Source: Neoroseomonas oryzicola
GTDB taxonomy: Bacteria; Pseudomonadota; Alphaproteobacteria; Acetobacterales; Acetobacteraceae
DNA: 64,000 nt
Direction: 5' to 3'
NCBI RefSeq assembly: GCF_012163135.1
Contig: NZ_JAAVUP010000003.1
Location: 621,654 to 685,653, forward strand
Made by a program: the position numbers and the translations under genes
Notes under the pieces: generated by a model
The model's database searches: none
What the model was told of the DNA's origin: nothing
What the model saw: only the letters and a program-made list of their open reading frames with translations
Part shown: positions 1 through 10,200 of the stretch, in pieces
Numbering within the stretch: position 1 is the first letter of the stretch
Layout of the letters: every line of letters begins with the position of its first letter

Positions 1-553
1 CGGATTCACGGATGCGGTCCTGCGCGGCGAGCGGATGGTCGGGCGGCAGGGCGGCAAGGAAGGGCTCGGTGAAGAGCGGGCGGGAGAGCAGGTCCGCGCC
101 CTCGGGCTCGGTCGCGAGCAGCGCCGCGTCCAGTTCATGCGCGCGCAGCCGTTCGATCAGCGTCGCGGTGATGTCCTCCCACGGCTCGATCTCGAGCTCC
201 GGCAGCGCCTCGCGCAGCGGGGCGAAGACCAGCGGCAGCAGGTAGGGGCCGAGCGTGGGGATGATCCCGATGCGCAGCGCGCCGCGCAGCGGATCGGCCG
301 AGGCCTGGGCGAGGGCCGTCATCGCCTCGGTCTCCGCGACCGCGATGCGGGCATGGGCGAGCAGCAACTCGCAGATCGGCGTCGGCACCACCTGCTTGCT
401 CGACCGTTCGAACAGCACGACGCCGAGCGCCTCCTCGAGCTTCCTCAGCTGCACCGACAGCGTCGGCTGGCTGACGCGGCAGGCCTCCGCGGCGCGGCCG
501 AAATGCCGGTGCTCGGCCACGGCGAGCATGTAGCGGAGGTCGCGGATGTTCAT
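1..553 (-). CDS. oxyR: OxyR-like LysR-family peroxide regulator (C-terminus off the window)
   Basis: Reading leftwards from the ATG at 553, the protein begins MNIRDLRYMLAVAEHRHFG and continues through a LysR-type winged-helix (RAAEACRVSQPTLSVQLRKL) into the start of the substrate-binding domain; about 184 residues are in the window and no stop is reached. The N-terminus is typical of OxyR, which senses H2O2 through two cysteines in its C-terminal domain. Those cysteines would lie beyond the left edge, so peroxide sensing cannot be verified here. The gene is divergent from katG across a 293-bp gap, the usual OxyR/catalase arrangement, so it probably controls katG and itself. Family is certain; the OxyR assignment is strong but rests on the N-terminal half and the neighbour. 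Confidence 0.85.
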   Translation of the reverse strand, partial: MNIRDLRYMLAVAEHRHFGRAAEACRVSQPTLSVQLRKLEEALGVVLFERSSKQVVPTPICELLLAHARIAVAETEAMTALAQASADPLRGALRIGIIPTLGPYLLPLVFAPLREALPELEIEPWEDITATLIERLRAHELDAALLATEPEGADLLSRPLFTEPFLAALPPDHPLAAQDRIRES

Positions 554-642
554 CGCACCGTCATCGTCCGGGGATGCTGCGGCGCAGCAAATACCTGCGT
601 CCGCGCAAATGGAGGCGCCTCATCCCACGGCAATCCGCGACG

Positions 643-657
643 ATTGGCAATGCCTAT
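643..657. promoter_or_regulatory. Candidate OxyR/LysR operator in the oxyR-katG gap
   Basis: ATTG-N7-CTAT (643-646 and 654-657) sits in the divergent gap and fits one half of the ATAG-N7-CTAT consensus for OxyR and the T-N11-A rule for LysR-type boxes. It is about 90 bp upstream of the oxyR start and 190 bp upstream of katG. I do not see a convincing second half-site or clear -35/-10 boxes, so this is a candidate only. Confidence 0.4.
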
Positions 658-789
658 CGAAGCCTTCGGAACTTGTGACTTCCGCAATCGTTGGATGCCT
701 GACAGGCTCCGCTGCAATGCCGGCCGAGGACCGAAGGGAAACGCATGACCAGGCGCCTGACGACCGCGGCCGGACCGGCCGCCCTGTGA

Positions 790-3057
<2,268 letters not shown>

Positions 3058-3068
3058 CGGTGAAGGTC

Positions 3069-3169
3069 GGGGGAGGGTGAACCTCCCCCGAACCCCCTCC
3101 CTTCTTTGGATACTTGGTTCCAAAGAAGGTTGAGGGGGGTCTCGGGGGGAGAAGTTCTCTTCTCCCCCC
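3069..3169. repeat. R1 palindromic repeat, copy a (after katG)
   Basis: Three stem-loops in series. Stem 1 is GGGGGAGG 3069-3076 with CCTCCCCC 3082-3089. Stem 2 is CCCCCTC plus CCTTCTTTGG (3093-3109) pairing with CCAAAGAAGG plus GAGGGGG (3120-3138), with a TT bulge. Stem 3 is GGGGGGAGAAG 3144-3154 with CTTCTCCCCCC 3159-3169. The same order recurs near 42614 and, inverted, near 6074. It has no coding content and lies just after the katG stop, so it may also act as a terminator or mRNA stabiliser. Confidence 0.9.
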
Positions 3170-3210
3170 GTCTATCGAATAGGGGCGCCAGACCCCGCTT
3201 GGGAGGACCC

Positions 3211-3702
3211 ATGGCCAGCACCTCGGACATCGCGGCGCGGGAGGAGGTGCGCCGGGCCGGCCTTGCCGCCGATGGCCCCCTGCCGCGCCTGCTGACCCTG
3301 CTCCGTGCCGCCGGCGAGACCCACATCGACCCCGCCGAGGCCCAGCGCCTGGCCACCGAGGGCGGCCTCGCCATCGGCCGCGCGGAGATCGCCGACCTGC
3401 TCGAGGCGCTGGCCGGGCGTGGCCTGCTCGGCCGGGTGCCGACCATGTCGGGCGGGCCGGTCTACGACACCGTGCCCAAGCCCCATTCCCACCTGATGGA
3501 CGAGGCGACGGACACGGTGGTGGACCTCGATGTCTCGCCAGAGACACTGGCCGCCATCGTGGCCCGGGCGATCGCGGACCAGCCGGGCCGGGTGGAGGTG
3601 CTGCTGCGAATCCGCGCCCCCGGCGGCGGCGATTCCGCCCCGCCACGGCCCCCGCGCGGCCCCGGAAGGCCCCGCCTGGCGCCACCGGTGGCGAAGCGGT
3701 AG
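3211..3702 (+). CDS. Fur-family-like transcriptional regulator, cysteine-free
   Basis: A 163-residue protein. Residues 22-75 look like a winged helix of the Fur superfamily (a PLPRLLTLLRAAG opening and a LLEALAGRGLLGRV recognition-wing spacing). They are followed by a Fur-like hinge, VYDTVPKPHSHLMDEATD, with His92 and His94, then VVDLDVSPETL and a short dimerisation tail. There are no cysteines, so no CxxC structural zinc site, as in Irr-type members. The last 30 residues are a Pro/Arg-rich extension. The start at 3211 follows GGGAGGA. The position behind katG suggests iron- or peroxide-linked control, which is inference. The motif match is moderate; it could be a Fur paralogue with changed metal binding. 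Confidence 0.6.
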   Translation: MASTSDIAAREEVRRAGLAADGPLPRLLTLLRAAGETHIDPAEAQRLATEGGLAIGRAEIADLLEALAGRGLLGRVPTMSGGPVYDTVPKPHSHLMDEATDTVVDLDVSPETLAAIVARAIADQPGRVEVLLRIRAPGGGDSAPPRPPRGPGRPRLAPPVAKR

Positions 3703-3713
3703 CCGCCGCGCCT

Positions 3714-3748
3714 GCCGCCCTATATAAGGCGGCGCGCTACGGCGCGCC
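3714..3748. terminator. Tandem stem-loops between the Fur-like gene and accD
   Basis: GCCGCC/GGCGGC (3714-3719 with 3728-3733, loop CTATATAA) and GGCGCGC/GCGCGCC (3731-3737 with 3742-3748, loop TACG) lie in the 163-bp gap. They overlap by three bases, so they are alternatives rather than simultaneous structures. No U-tract follows. The TATATAA loop is an AT island that could instead be a -10 box for accD, though no good -35 box is visible. Confidence 0.35.
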
Positions 3749-3865
3749 GAGGCCGCGAATGCGGCCCGCGCCAGACCAACCGTCGCCGCCAGTGCGCCGC
3801 TGGCAGCGCGAAAGCCAAGCGGCCCACACGGGCCGCGCCCGGCGTTTGAGGGCAGACAGAGACTC

Positions 3866-4792
3866 ATGAACTGGATTTCCGACTGGGCCCTTCCGAAGAT
3901 CTCGGGCCTGTTCAAGCGGGACGTGCCGGAGAACCTCTGGCACAAATGCCCGGCCTGCGAGCAGATGATCTTCCGGCGCGACCTGGAAGCCGCCCTGCAT
4001 GTCTGCCCCCATTGCGGCCACCACATGCGCATCTCGGCCGTGCGGCGGCTGGAATGCACGCTGGACCCGGGCTTCTCGCGCATCGAGCTGCCCAAGGCGC
4101 CGGCCGACCCGCTGCGCTTCCGCGACCAGCGCCGCTACACCGAACGGCTGAAGGAAGCGCAGGCGAAGTCCGCGATGGATGACGCGGTCGCCGTCGCGCA
4201 CGGCACCATCGAAGGCCAGCGCGCCGTCGTCGCCGCGATGGAATTCGCCTTCATGGGCGGGTCGATGGGCGCCGGCGTGGGCGAGGCGATCGTCACCGCC
4301 GCGAAGCTCGCCGTGCTGCAGGACGCGCCGCTGATCGTCTTCACCGCCTCGGGTGGGGCGCGCATGCAGGAAGGCGCGATCAGCCTGATGCAGATGCCGC
4401 GCACCGTCATCGCGACCCGGCTGGTGAAGGAAGCGGGGCTGCCCTTCATCGTCGTGATGTGCGACCCGACGACGGGCGGCGTCACGGCGTCCTTCGCCAT
4501 GCTGGGCGACATCCACATCGCGGAACCCGGCGCCCTGATCGGCTTCGCCGGTGCGCGCGTGATCGAGCAGACGGTGCGCGAGAAGCTGCCCGAGGGCTTC
4601 CAGCGCGCCGAATACCTGCTGGAGCACGGCATCCTCGACCTGGTGGTGAAGCGCAGCGAGATGCGCGCGACGCTCGCGCGCGTCATCGGCCTGCTGCGGG
4701 TGCCGCTGGTCGAGGCCGCGACGGCGCCCGCCGCCGAGATGCCCGCCCTGCCGGCGCCCGAGGAACCGACGGAACAGCCGGCCCAGGCCTGA
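3866..4792 (+). CDS. accD: Acetyl-CoA carboxylase carboxyltransferase beta subunit
   Basis: A 308-residue AccD that, with AccA, transfers carboxyl from carboxybiotin to acetyl-CoA to make malonyl-CoA, the first step of fatty acid synthesis in the cytosol. The N-terminal four-cysteine zinc ribbon is present (CPACEQM ... CPHCGHH, residues 28-50). It is followed by the crotonase-like carboxyltransferase fold with GGSMGAGVGEA, SGGARMQEG and DPTTGGVTASFA. The C-terminus has a short Ala/Pro/Glu tail. It is 4 bp from folC, an accD-folC pairing common in alphaproteobacteria. Malonyl-CoA is also the extender for the polyene-type pathway encoded later in the window. Confidence 0.97.
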   Translation: MNWISDWALPKISGLFKRDVPENLWHKCPACEQMIFRRDLEAALHVCPHCGHHMRISAVRRLECTLDPGFSRIELPKAPADPLRFRDQRRYTERLKEAQAKSAMDDAVAVAHGTIEGQRAVVAAMEFAFMGGSMGAGVGEAIVTAAKLAVLQDAPLIVFTASGGARMQEGAISLMQMPRTVIATRLVKEAGLPFIVVMCDPTTGGVTASFAMLGDIHIAEPGALIGFAGARVIEQTVREKLPEGFQRAEYLLEHGILDLVVKRSEMRATLARVIGLLRVPLVEAATAPAAEMPALPAPEEPTEQPAQA

Positions 4793-4796
4793 GCCC

Positions 4797-6068
4797 GTGT
4801 CCCGCGCCGAGGCTATTGTCGAGCGCCTGCATGCGCTCCATCCGAAGCTGATCGACCTCAGCCTCGGTCGGCTCCATCGTGCCCTGGATGCGCTCGGCAA
4901 CCCCGAGAAGCACCTGCCGCCCGTCGTGCATGTGGCGGGGACGAACGGGAAGGGCTCGACCTGCGCCTTCCTGCGCGGCATCGCCGAAGCGGCGGGGCAG
5001 CGGGTGCATGTCTACACCTCCCCGCATCTGGTGCGCTTCCACGAGCGCGTGCGCCTCGCCGGCACGCTGGTGACGGACGAGGCGCTGACCGCCGCGCTCG
5101 AGGAAGCGGAGGCGGCGAACAAGGGCGAGCCGATCACCGTCTTCGAGATCACCACCGCCGCCGCGCTGCTGCTGTTCAGCCGCGTGCCGGCGGACGTGCT
5201 GGTGCTCGAGGTCGGGCTCGGCGGGCGGCTCGACGCGACGAACGTCGTGGATCGCCCGGCGGCCACGGCGATCGCCTCCATCTCGATGGACCACATGGAT
5301 TTCCTCGGCGACAGCCTGGCCGGCATCGCGGCGGAGAAGGCCGGCATCATCAAGCCGGGCGTGCCCTGCGCGACGGGCGCGCAGGATCCGGTCGCGCTCG
5401 ACGTCATTAGGCGTATCGCGGCGGAACGCGGCGCGCCGCTGTTCGCCCGCGGGCGCGACTGGACGGCGGAGCTGACGACCGAAGGCCTGCGCTACGGCGA
5501 TGCGCGCGGCGCGCTCGACCTGCCGCCGCCGGGCCTGCCCGGGCCGCACCAGGCGGACAATGCCGGCATCGCCATCGCCGCGCTGCGCGCCTGGAACCCG
5601 TCCTGGCTGACCGACGTTGCCATCGCGCGGGGCGTCGCGGCCGCGGAATGGCCCGCGCGGCTGCAGCGGCTGAAGGGCACGCTGGCGAAGACGCTGCCCG
5701 ACGGCTTCGACCTCTGGCTCGACGGTGGGCACAATGCCGGCGCCGGCGTGGCGCTCGCGCAGCATCTCGCGACCTGGCGCGACCGGCCGCTGCACCTCGT
5801 CGTCGGCATGAAGAAGGGCAAGGCGAGCGAGGACTTCCTCCGCCCGCTGATCCCCTTCGCCACCACGCTGACCGCGGTGGCCGAGCCCGGCCAGCACCTG
5901 GCGATGCCGGTGGAGGACATCGTCGCGGCGAGCGGCGGCGTGGCGCGGCCGGGACCGACGGTGGCAGAGGCGCTGGCGCGGATCGCAGCGGAGGGCACGC
6001 CGGGCCGCGTGCTGGTGTGCGGTAGTCTCTATCTGGCGGGCGAGGTCCTGAAGGCGGACGGCGCCTGA
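4797..6068 (+). CDS. folC: Bifunctional folylpolyglutamate synthase/dihydrofolate synthase
   Basis: A 423-residue Mur-ligase-family enzyme that joins glutamate to dihydropteroate and extends folate polyglutamates using ATP. It has the P-loop HVAGTNGKGST near residue 45, ISMDHMDFLGD for metal and folate binding, LPPPGLPGPHQADN, and the C-terminal Mur domain with DGGHNAGAG. The start is a GTG 4 bp after the accD stop, so the two are almost certainly co-transcribed and perhaps translationally coupled. An R1 repeat follows the stop. Confidence 0.95.
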   Translation: MSRAEAIVERLHALHPKLIDLSLGRLHRALDALGNPEKHLPPVVHVAGTNGKGSTCAFLRGIAEAAGQRVHVYTSPHLVRFHERVRLAGTLVTDEALTAALEEAEAANKGEPITVFEITTAAALLLFSRVPADVLVLEVGLGGRLDATNVVDRPAATAIASISMDHMDFLGDSLAGIAAEKAGIIKPGVPCATGAQDPVALDVIRRIAAERGAPLFARGRDWTAELTTEGLRYGDARGALDLPPPGLPGPHQADNAGIAIAALRAWNPSWLTDVAIARGVAAAEWPARLQRLKGTLAKTLPDGFDLWLDGGHNAGAGVALAQHLATWRDRPLHLVVGMKKGKASEDFLRPLIPFATTLTAVAEPGQHLAMPVEDIVAASGGVARPGPTVAEALARIAAEGTPGRVLVCGSLYLAGEVLKADGA

Positions 6069-6073
6069 GCGTC

Positions 6074-6244
6074 GGGGGGAGAACAGAACTTCTCCCCCCG
6101 AACCGGGCCCCCAATGGCGTTGCTGCGCAACGTCATTGGGACCGGAACCCCCCTCAACCTTCTTTGCAACCTGAGAACCGGCGGCCGTGGCCGGTGCCAA
6201 GGATCCAAAGAAGGGAGGGGGTCCGGGGGAGGTTCCCCTCCCCC
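6074..6244. repeat. R1 palindromic repeat, copy b (inverted, with an extra stem-loop)
   Basis: The R1 parts appear in reverse order. GGGGGGAGAA/TTCTCCCCCC is at 6074-6083 and 6090-6099. The CCTTCTTTG arm near 6159 pairs with CCAAAGAAGG near 6205, and GGGGGAGG/CCTCCCCC is at 6225-6232 and 6237-6244. Between the first two lies an added hairpin, CCCAATG/CATTGGG (6110-6116 and 6134-6140), and the loop of the middle stem is expanded. It fills most of the 293-bp gap between folC and the aminotransferase; I see no gene in that gap. Confidence 0.85.
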
Positions 6245-6361
6245 GCCCTTTCCCTCGTGTTTCCGCATATTGCGTTGCACAACGACACCAAGGGTGATTT
6301 CGCGCGACGCGGCCTCAGGGTCTAAGACGCTGGCGCAATCGCCGCAGCACCCCGAGGACTC

Positions 6362-7510
6362 ATGACCGCTCCCATCGCGCTCTTCGACGTCAAGGCGCAG
6401 CAGGCGCTGATCCGCGCCGAGCTCGACCGGCGCATCGCCGCCGTCCTCGATTCCGGCCGCTTCATCAACGGCCCGGAGGTGACGGAGCTCGAGGAGAAGC
6501 TCGCTGCCTTCGCCGGCGTCGCGCATGCCGTCGGCGTCTCCTCGGGCACCGATGCGCTGCAGATCGCGATGATGGCCGAAGGCATCGGCCGCGGCGACGC
6601 GGTCTTCCTGCCCGCCTTCACCTACACCGCGACGGCCGAGGTGCCGCTCGTCCTCGGCGCGACGCCCGTCTTCGTCGACGTGGACGCCCAGACCTTCAAC
6701 ATCGACATCGCCGACCTCGAGAAGCGGATCGCCGCGGTGAAGAAGGACGGCCGCCTGAAGCCGCGCGCGGTGGTGGGCGTGGACCTGTTCGGCCTGCCCG
6801 CCGACTGGCCGGCGATCGAGGCGATCTGCGCACGGGAGGGGATGTTCGCCCTGGACGACGCGGCGCAGGCCTTCGGCGCGCGGCTTGGCAACCGCCGGCT
6901 CGGCGGCTGGGGCGGTGCGGCGGCGCTGTCCTTCTACCCGACCAAGACGCTCGGCGCGTATGGCGACGGCGGCGCGCTGCTGACCAACGACGCGGATCGC
7001 GCGGAGCTGTTCCGCTCGCTGCGCACGCATGGCGAAGGCAAGACGCGCTACGAGGTCGAGCGCACCGGCATGAACGGACGGCTCGACACGCTGCAGGCGA
7101 CGATCCTCTGCGCCAAGATGGGCATCTTCGAGCAGGAGCTCGAGCAGCGCCGTCGTATCGGCGCGGCCTACGACGCGGCCTTCGCAGGCAAGGTCGGCGT
7201 GCAGGTCGCGCAGGAAGGGGCCGAGAACTGCTACGGCCTCTACACCATCCGCCTGCCGGATGCGGCGGTGCGGGCGCGCGTGCAGCAGGCGCTCTCGGCG
7301 CAGCAGATCGGCTCGGGCATCTATTACCCGAAGCCGCTGCACCATCAGCCGGCCTATGCCGCGCATCATGCTGGCGCCGTCGCGGGCGGCCCGGCGCCGC
7401 TGCCGGTGAGCGAGGCGCTGTGCCACCAGGTCCTGTCGCTGCCGATGCATCCCTACATGACCGAGGCGGATGCCGCGCGCGTGGCCGGGGTCGTTCTCGG
7501 CGCCCTTTGA
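6362..7510 (+). CDS. DegT/DnrJ/EryC1/StrS-family PLP aminotransferase
   Basis: A 382-residue fold-type I PLP enzyme of the sugar-aminotransferase family, which makes amino sugars from nucleotide-linked keto-sugars. Recognisable segments are the SSGTDALQIAM phosphate-binding loop, FTYTATAEVPLVLGATPVFVD, the DDAAQAFGA acidic pair and SFYPTKTLGAYGDGG, whose lysine forms the PLP Schiff base. C-terminal motifs include GMNGRLDTLQA and YYPKPLHHQPAY. It stands alone between two repeat-filled gaps with no sugar-nucleotide genes beside it, so the substrate (a WecE, PseC or similar role in surface polysaccharide) cannot be named. Confidence 0.88.
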   Translation: MTAPIALFDVKAQQALIRAELDRRIAAVLDSGRFINGPEVTELEEKLAAFAGVAHAVGVSSGTDALQIAMMAEGIGRGDAVFLPAFTYTATAEVPLVLGATPVFVDVDAQTFNIDIADLEKRIAAVKKDGRLKPRAVVGVDLFGLPADWPAIEAICAREGMFALDDAAQAFGARLGNRRLGGWGGAAALSFYPTKTLGAYGDGGALLTNDADRAELFRSLRTHGEGKTRYEVERTGMNGRLDTLQATILCAKMGIFEQELEQRRRIGAAYDAAFAGKVGVQVAQEGAENCYGLYTIRLPDAAVRARVQQALSAQQIGSGIYYPKPLHHQPAYAAHHAGAVAGGPAPLPVSEALCHQVLSLPMHPYMTEADAARVAGVVLGAL

Positions 7511-7516
7511 CCGCGA

Positions 7517-7567
7517 TTGGAGGGGCGCCGCCCCTCCAAGCCACCCCGCCGGGGGGCTGCGGCCCCC
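7517..7567. repeat. R2 palindromic repeat, copy a
   Basis: TTGGAGGGGC (7517-7526) pairs with GCCCCTCCAA (7530-7539), followed by the linker AGCCACCCC and a second stem GGGGGC/GCCCCC (7552-7557 and 7562-7567). The words GACCGCGATtgg and GGACCGCGATcc bracket it as a near direct repeat. It lies 7 bp after the aminotransferase stop and could act as a terminator. The same stem plus the AAGCCACCCC linker recurs at 52374. Confidence 0.75.
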
Positions 7568-7702
7568 TGGACCGCGATCCTTTGACGCCGCGCGACGGAC
7601 CGGGCGCTGTTCCGCCCGGGCCCCTCTCGGCCCCGCCGCACGTTTGAGTTGAATCCCCCCGGCCGCGCGCGCAACCTTCCGAATCGACACGAGGAGGTAC
7701 CG

Positions 7703-8425
7703 ATGCGTCGCAGGACCCTTCTCGCCGCCGCGGGCGTTGCCGCGGTCCCCACCATCCGGCCCGCCCGGGCCCAGGATGCGGTCGATGTTTCCCTGGTCCT
7801 TGCCGTGGACGTCTCCCGCTCGATCGACGAGGACGAAGCCCGGCTGCAGCGCGAGGGCTATCGCCTCGCCGTCTCGGACCCCGTGGTGGTCGCCGCGATC
7901 CGCGGCGGCATGGTGGGCGCGATCGGCCTCGCCTATGTCGAATGGGCAGGCATCGAATACCAGCGCACCGTGATCCCCTGGCGCCGCATCGCGAGCCAGG
8001 CCGACGCCGATGCCTGGGCGGCGGAACTCGCGACCGCGCCGCGCGTCTCGCTCTCCTGGACCTCGATCTCGGGCGCCATCCGCCATTCGCGCCAGGTCAT
8101 GGCGGACTGCCCGTGGGAGGCGACGCGCAAGGTGATCGACGTCTCGGGCGACGGGGTGAACAACTCCGGCCCGCCCGCGGACCGCGAACGCGACGCGGCG
8201 GTGGCCGAGGGCATCGTCATCAACGGCCTGCCCATCGTGAACGACCGCCCGACCTTCGGGCGCCTGCCGCCCGTGCCGCTCGACGACTACTACCGGGAGA
8301 ACGTCATCGGCGGCGACGGGTCCTTCATGATCGTCGCCGAGGATTTCGAGAGCTTCGGCGTCGCCGTGAAGCGCAAGCTGATCCGCGAGATCGCGAACCT
8401 GCCGGCGGGTTCTATTCCGGCCTGA
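7703..8425 (+). CDS. Secreted DUF1194 (von Willebrand A-like) protein
   Basis: A 240-residue protein of the DUF1194 family, which has a von Willebrand factor A-like fold. The N-terminus MRRRTLLAAAGVAAVPTIR is a twin-arginine-style signal peptide ending near ARAQ, so it is probably periplasmic. VLAVDVSRSIDEDE is a MIDAS-type DxSxS metal motif, and SWTSISGAI and DVSGDGVNNSG are the other expected loops. The start at 7703 is chosen over an earlier in-frame start because of the perfect GAGGAGGT at 7691-7698. Function in the family is unknown. Its 3' end overlaps the convergent lipoprotein gene by 14 bp. Confidence 0.85.
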   Translation: MRRRTLLAAAGVAAVPTIRPARAQDAVDVSLVLAVDVSRSIDEDEARLQREGYRLAVSDPVVVAAIRGGMVGAIGLAYVEWAGIEYQRTVIPWRRIASQADADAWAAELATAPRVSLSWTSISGAIRHSRQVMADCPWEATRKVIDVSGDGVNNSGPPADRERDAAVAEGIVINGLPIVNDRPTFGRLPPVPLDDYYRENVIGGDGSFMIVAEDFESFGVAVKRKLIREIANLPAGSIPA

Positions 8426-8837
8426 CGGCGCCCTGCTCGACCAGCCGGAGGCAGCCCTGCACCACCGGGGCGCAGGCGGAATTCTGCGACATCGGCAGGT
8501 CCGAGGCGGCCGAGTAGCCGATCCGCGTCACCTTGCCGTCCACCAGCTGGAAGGTGACCCGGCAGGTCGAACCGGCCGAGACCGACAGCGACCCGCCGAT
8601 CACCGGCACCGGCGCCGACACGCCCGAGGCGGGCGGGGCGCGGTCATAGGTCCAGAACTCGCCGCCCGCGGAATTCGCCGTCAGGTTCGGCACGCCGGCG
8701 CACAGGCGCAGATCGTCCGCGCGCAGGCCGACCAGGCGTTCCCGACCGTCCTCGGCCACCGCGGAATCCCGCGCCGAGCAGCCCGGCAGCAGCAGGATCG
8801 GCAGCAGCAGGAGGAAGCGGCGCGGCGTCACCCTCAC
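8412..8837 (-). CDS. Small predicted lipoprotein of unknown function
   Basis: A 141-residue protein with a classical lipoprotein signal (MRVTPRRFLLLLPILLLPGC, cysteine 20), so it is probably anchored in the membrane facing the periplasm. The mature part has three more cysteines, including a CAPVVQGC pair near the end, and a segment STCRVTFQLVDGKVTRIGY that looks like a small beta domain. I recognise no named domain. The start is a GTG overlapping the stop of the upstream DUF3775 gene by 4 bp (GTGA), so the two are translated as a coupled pair. Confidence 0.75.
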   Translation of the reverse strand: MRVTPRRFLLLLPILLLPGCSARDSAVAEDGRERLVGLRADDLRLCAGVPNLTANSAGGEFWTYDRAPPASGVSAPVPVIGGSLSVSAGSTCRVTFQLVDGKVTRIGYSAASDLPMSQNSACAPVVQGCLRLVEQGAVRPE

Positions 8838-9247
8838 TCCTCGTCCTCGAGCGACAGGCCGAGTTCTTCCAGCCCTTCCTCGAGCATGTCGCCCAGCATC
8901 TCGATGCCGAGCAGGTAGTCCGCCGGGTCGCGCACGTTGCGCTCGCGCGCCAGGGTGCGCGCCTCCTCCCAGTCCTCGGCCGCATAGTCGCCGCGGCCGA
9001 TCCAGGCGAGCGCGATGAGGGAGGCCTGCTCGTCCTCGTTCAGGTCGTTGATGAAGGCGCGCAGCGCGTCCTCATCCATGTTCTCGTCGTCCTCGGCGTC
9101 GAGGCCTTCCTCGTCCTCCTCCTCGCGCGCGAGGGCGCCGCTTTCCTCGCCCTCCTGCACGGCGCGGGCGGCGTCCACGATGGCGGCGACGGCCTCGAGG
9201 CTGATGCCGAGGTCGAAATCCTCCTCCTCGTCCTCGCGTGCGGCCAT
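8834..9247 (-). CDS. DUF3775 protein, very acidic
   Basis: A 137-residue cytosolic protein. The first half is extremely rich in Asp and Glu. The second half holds the family core, RAFINDLNEDEQASLIALAWIG followed by WEEARTLARER and DYLLGIEMLGDMLEEGL, matching the DUF3775 family common in alphaproteobacteria; no function is known. I chose the ATG at 9247, with AGGAG eight bases upstream, over an ATG six bases earlier that sits too close to that site. It is the first gene of a two-gene unit with the lipoprotein downstream. Confidence 0.8.
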   Translation of the reverse strand: MAAREDEEEDFDLGISLEAVAAIVDAARAVQEGEESGALAREEEDEEGLDAEDDENMDEDALRAFINDLNEDEQASLIALAWIGRGDYAAEDWEEARTLARERNVRDPADYLLGIEMLGDMLEEGLEELGLSLEDEE

Positions 9248-9294
9248 GGTCATCACTCCTGGTCTGGTCGGTCGGCAATCAAGCATGGGCGGGC

Positions 9295-9311
9295 GGGGGC
9301 TTGCCACCCCC
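9295..9311 (-). terminator. G/C stem-loop after the aldo/keto reductase
   Basis: GGGGG (9295-9299) and CCCCC (9307-9311) with the loop CTTGCCA lie about 60 bp past the reductase stop and before the DUF3775 gene. A second G/C palindrome follows immediately. No T-run is visible, so termination is only plausible. Confidence 0.3.
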
Positions 9312-9372
9312 GGGGGGCGCGGGCCGATGCCGGACCCGGCACGCGCCGCGAGGCGCCCTCCCGGGCGCTCCC

Positions 9373-10200
9373 TCAGGCGTCCCAGTCGGGCGCGAAGGAC
9401 GGGTTCACCAGCCGGCGGTCCTTGGGCAGCCGCGCGATGGCCGCGAGGTCCTCGGCATCGAGCCGGATCGACGCGGCGGCGAGGTTCTCCCGCTGCCCTT
9501 CCGGCCGGCCGGATTTCGGGATGGCGACGACGCCCTCCTGCGCGAGCAGCCAGGCGAGGGCGACCTGCACCGGGCTCGCCCCGCATTTCGCGGCGATGGC
9601 ACGCATCACCGGGTCGTCGTTCACCTGCCCCTTGGCGATCGGCGCATAGGCCGTCAGCGCCAGGCCGTGCCGGCGGCACAGCGCGGCGAGCCGGTCCTGC
9701 CACAGATACACATGCGCCTCGACCTGCAGCGCCGCGAGCGGCGCGATGCCGAGCGCGATCGCCCGTTCCAGCAGCCCGGCCGGGAAGTTCGACACGCCGA
9801 CGGCCCGCGCCAGCCCGTCCTGCTGCAGCTTCGCCAGCGCGCCGAGCGCGGCCGGCAGGTCCATCTCCGGGGACGGCCAGTGGATCAGGATCAGGTCGGC
9901 ATAGCGCATGCCGAGCCGCTTGAGCGATGCCTCGGCCGAGGCGCGCAGCGCATCGGGGGCGAGCTCCGTCCACCACACCTTGGTGGTGAGGAAGATCTCC
10001 CCCCGCCGCACGCCCGAGGCCGCGATGCCGGCCCCGACCGCATCCTCGTTGCCATACATCGCCGCGGTGTCGATGTGCCGGTAGCCGAGGCCGATGGCGC
10101 CCTCGACCGCCTGCTGCGCCTCCGCTCCGCGCAGCGTCCAGGTGCCGAGGCCGATGCGCGGGATGCGCAGGCGCAGCGTCTCGAGGATCGGCGCGCTCAT
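9373..10200 (-). CDS. Aldo/keto reductase
   Basis: A 275-residue NADPH-dependent aldo/keto reductase of the short bacterial (DkgB-like) type. The catalytic tetrad is visible: Asp44 and Tyr49 (HIDTAAMYGNE), Lys74 (TTKVWW) and His107 (LILIHWPSP). The cofactor loop is VAIPKSGRPEGQREN. Typical substrates are small aldehydes and keto acids, but the sequence does not fix one. The ATG overlaps the stop of the WD40 gene (ATGA), so the two are translationally coupled. Confidence 0.93.
   Translation of the reverse strand: MSAPILETLRLRIPRIGLGTWTLRGAEAQQAVEGAIGLGYRHIDTAAMYGNEDAVGAGIAASGVRRGEIFLTTKVWWTELAPDALRASAEASLKRLGMRYADLILIHWPSPEMDLPAALGALAKLQQDGLARAVGVSNFPAGLLERAIALGIAPLAALQVEAHVYLWQDRLAALCRRHGLALTAYAPIAKGQVNDDPVMRAIAAKCGASPVQVALAWLLAQEGVVAIPKSGRPEGQRENLAAASIRLDAEDLAAIARLPKDRRLVNPSFAPDWDA

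Noticed and set aside
6114..6365. An 83-codon frame in the gap after folC
   Set aside because: It is entirely R1 repeat sequence; no family match or ribosome site.
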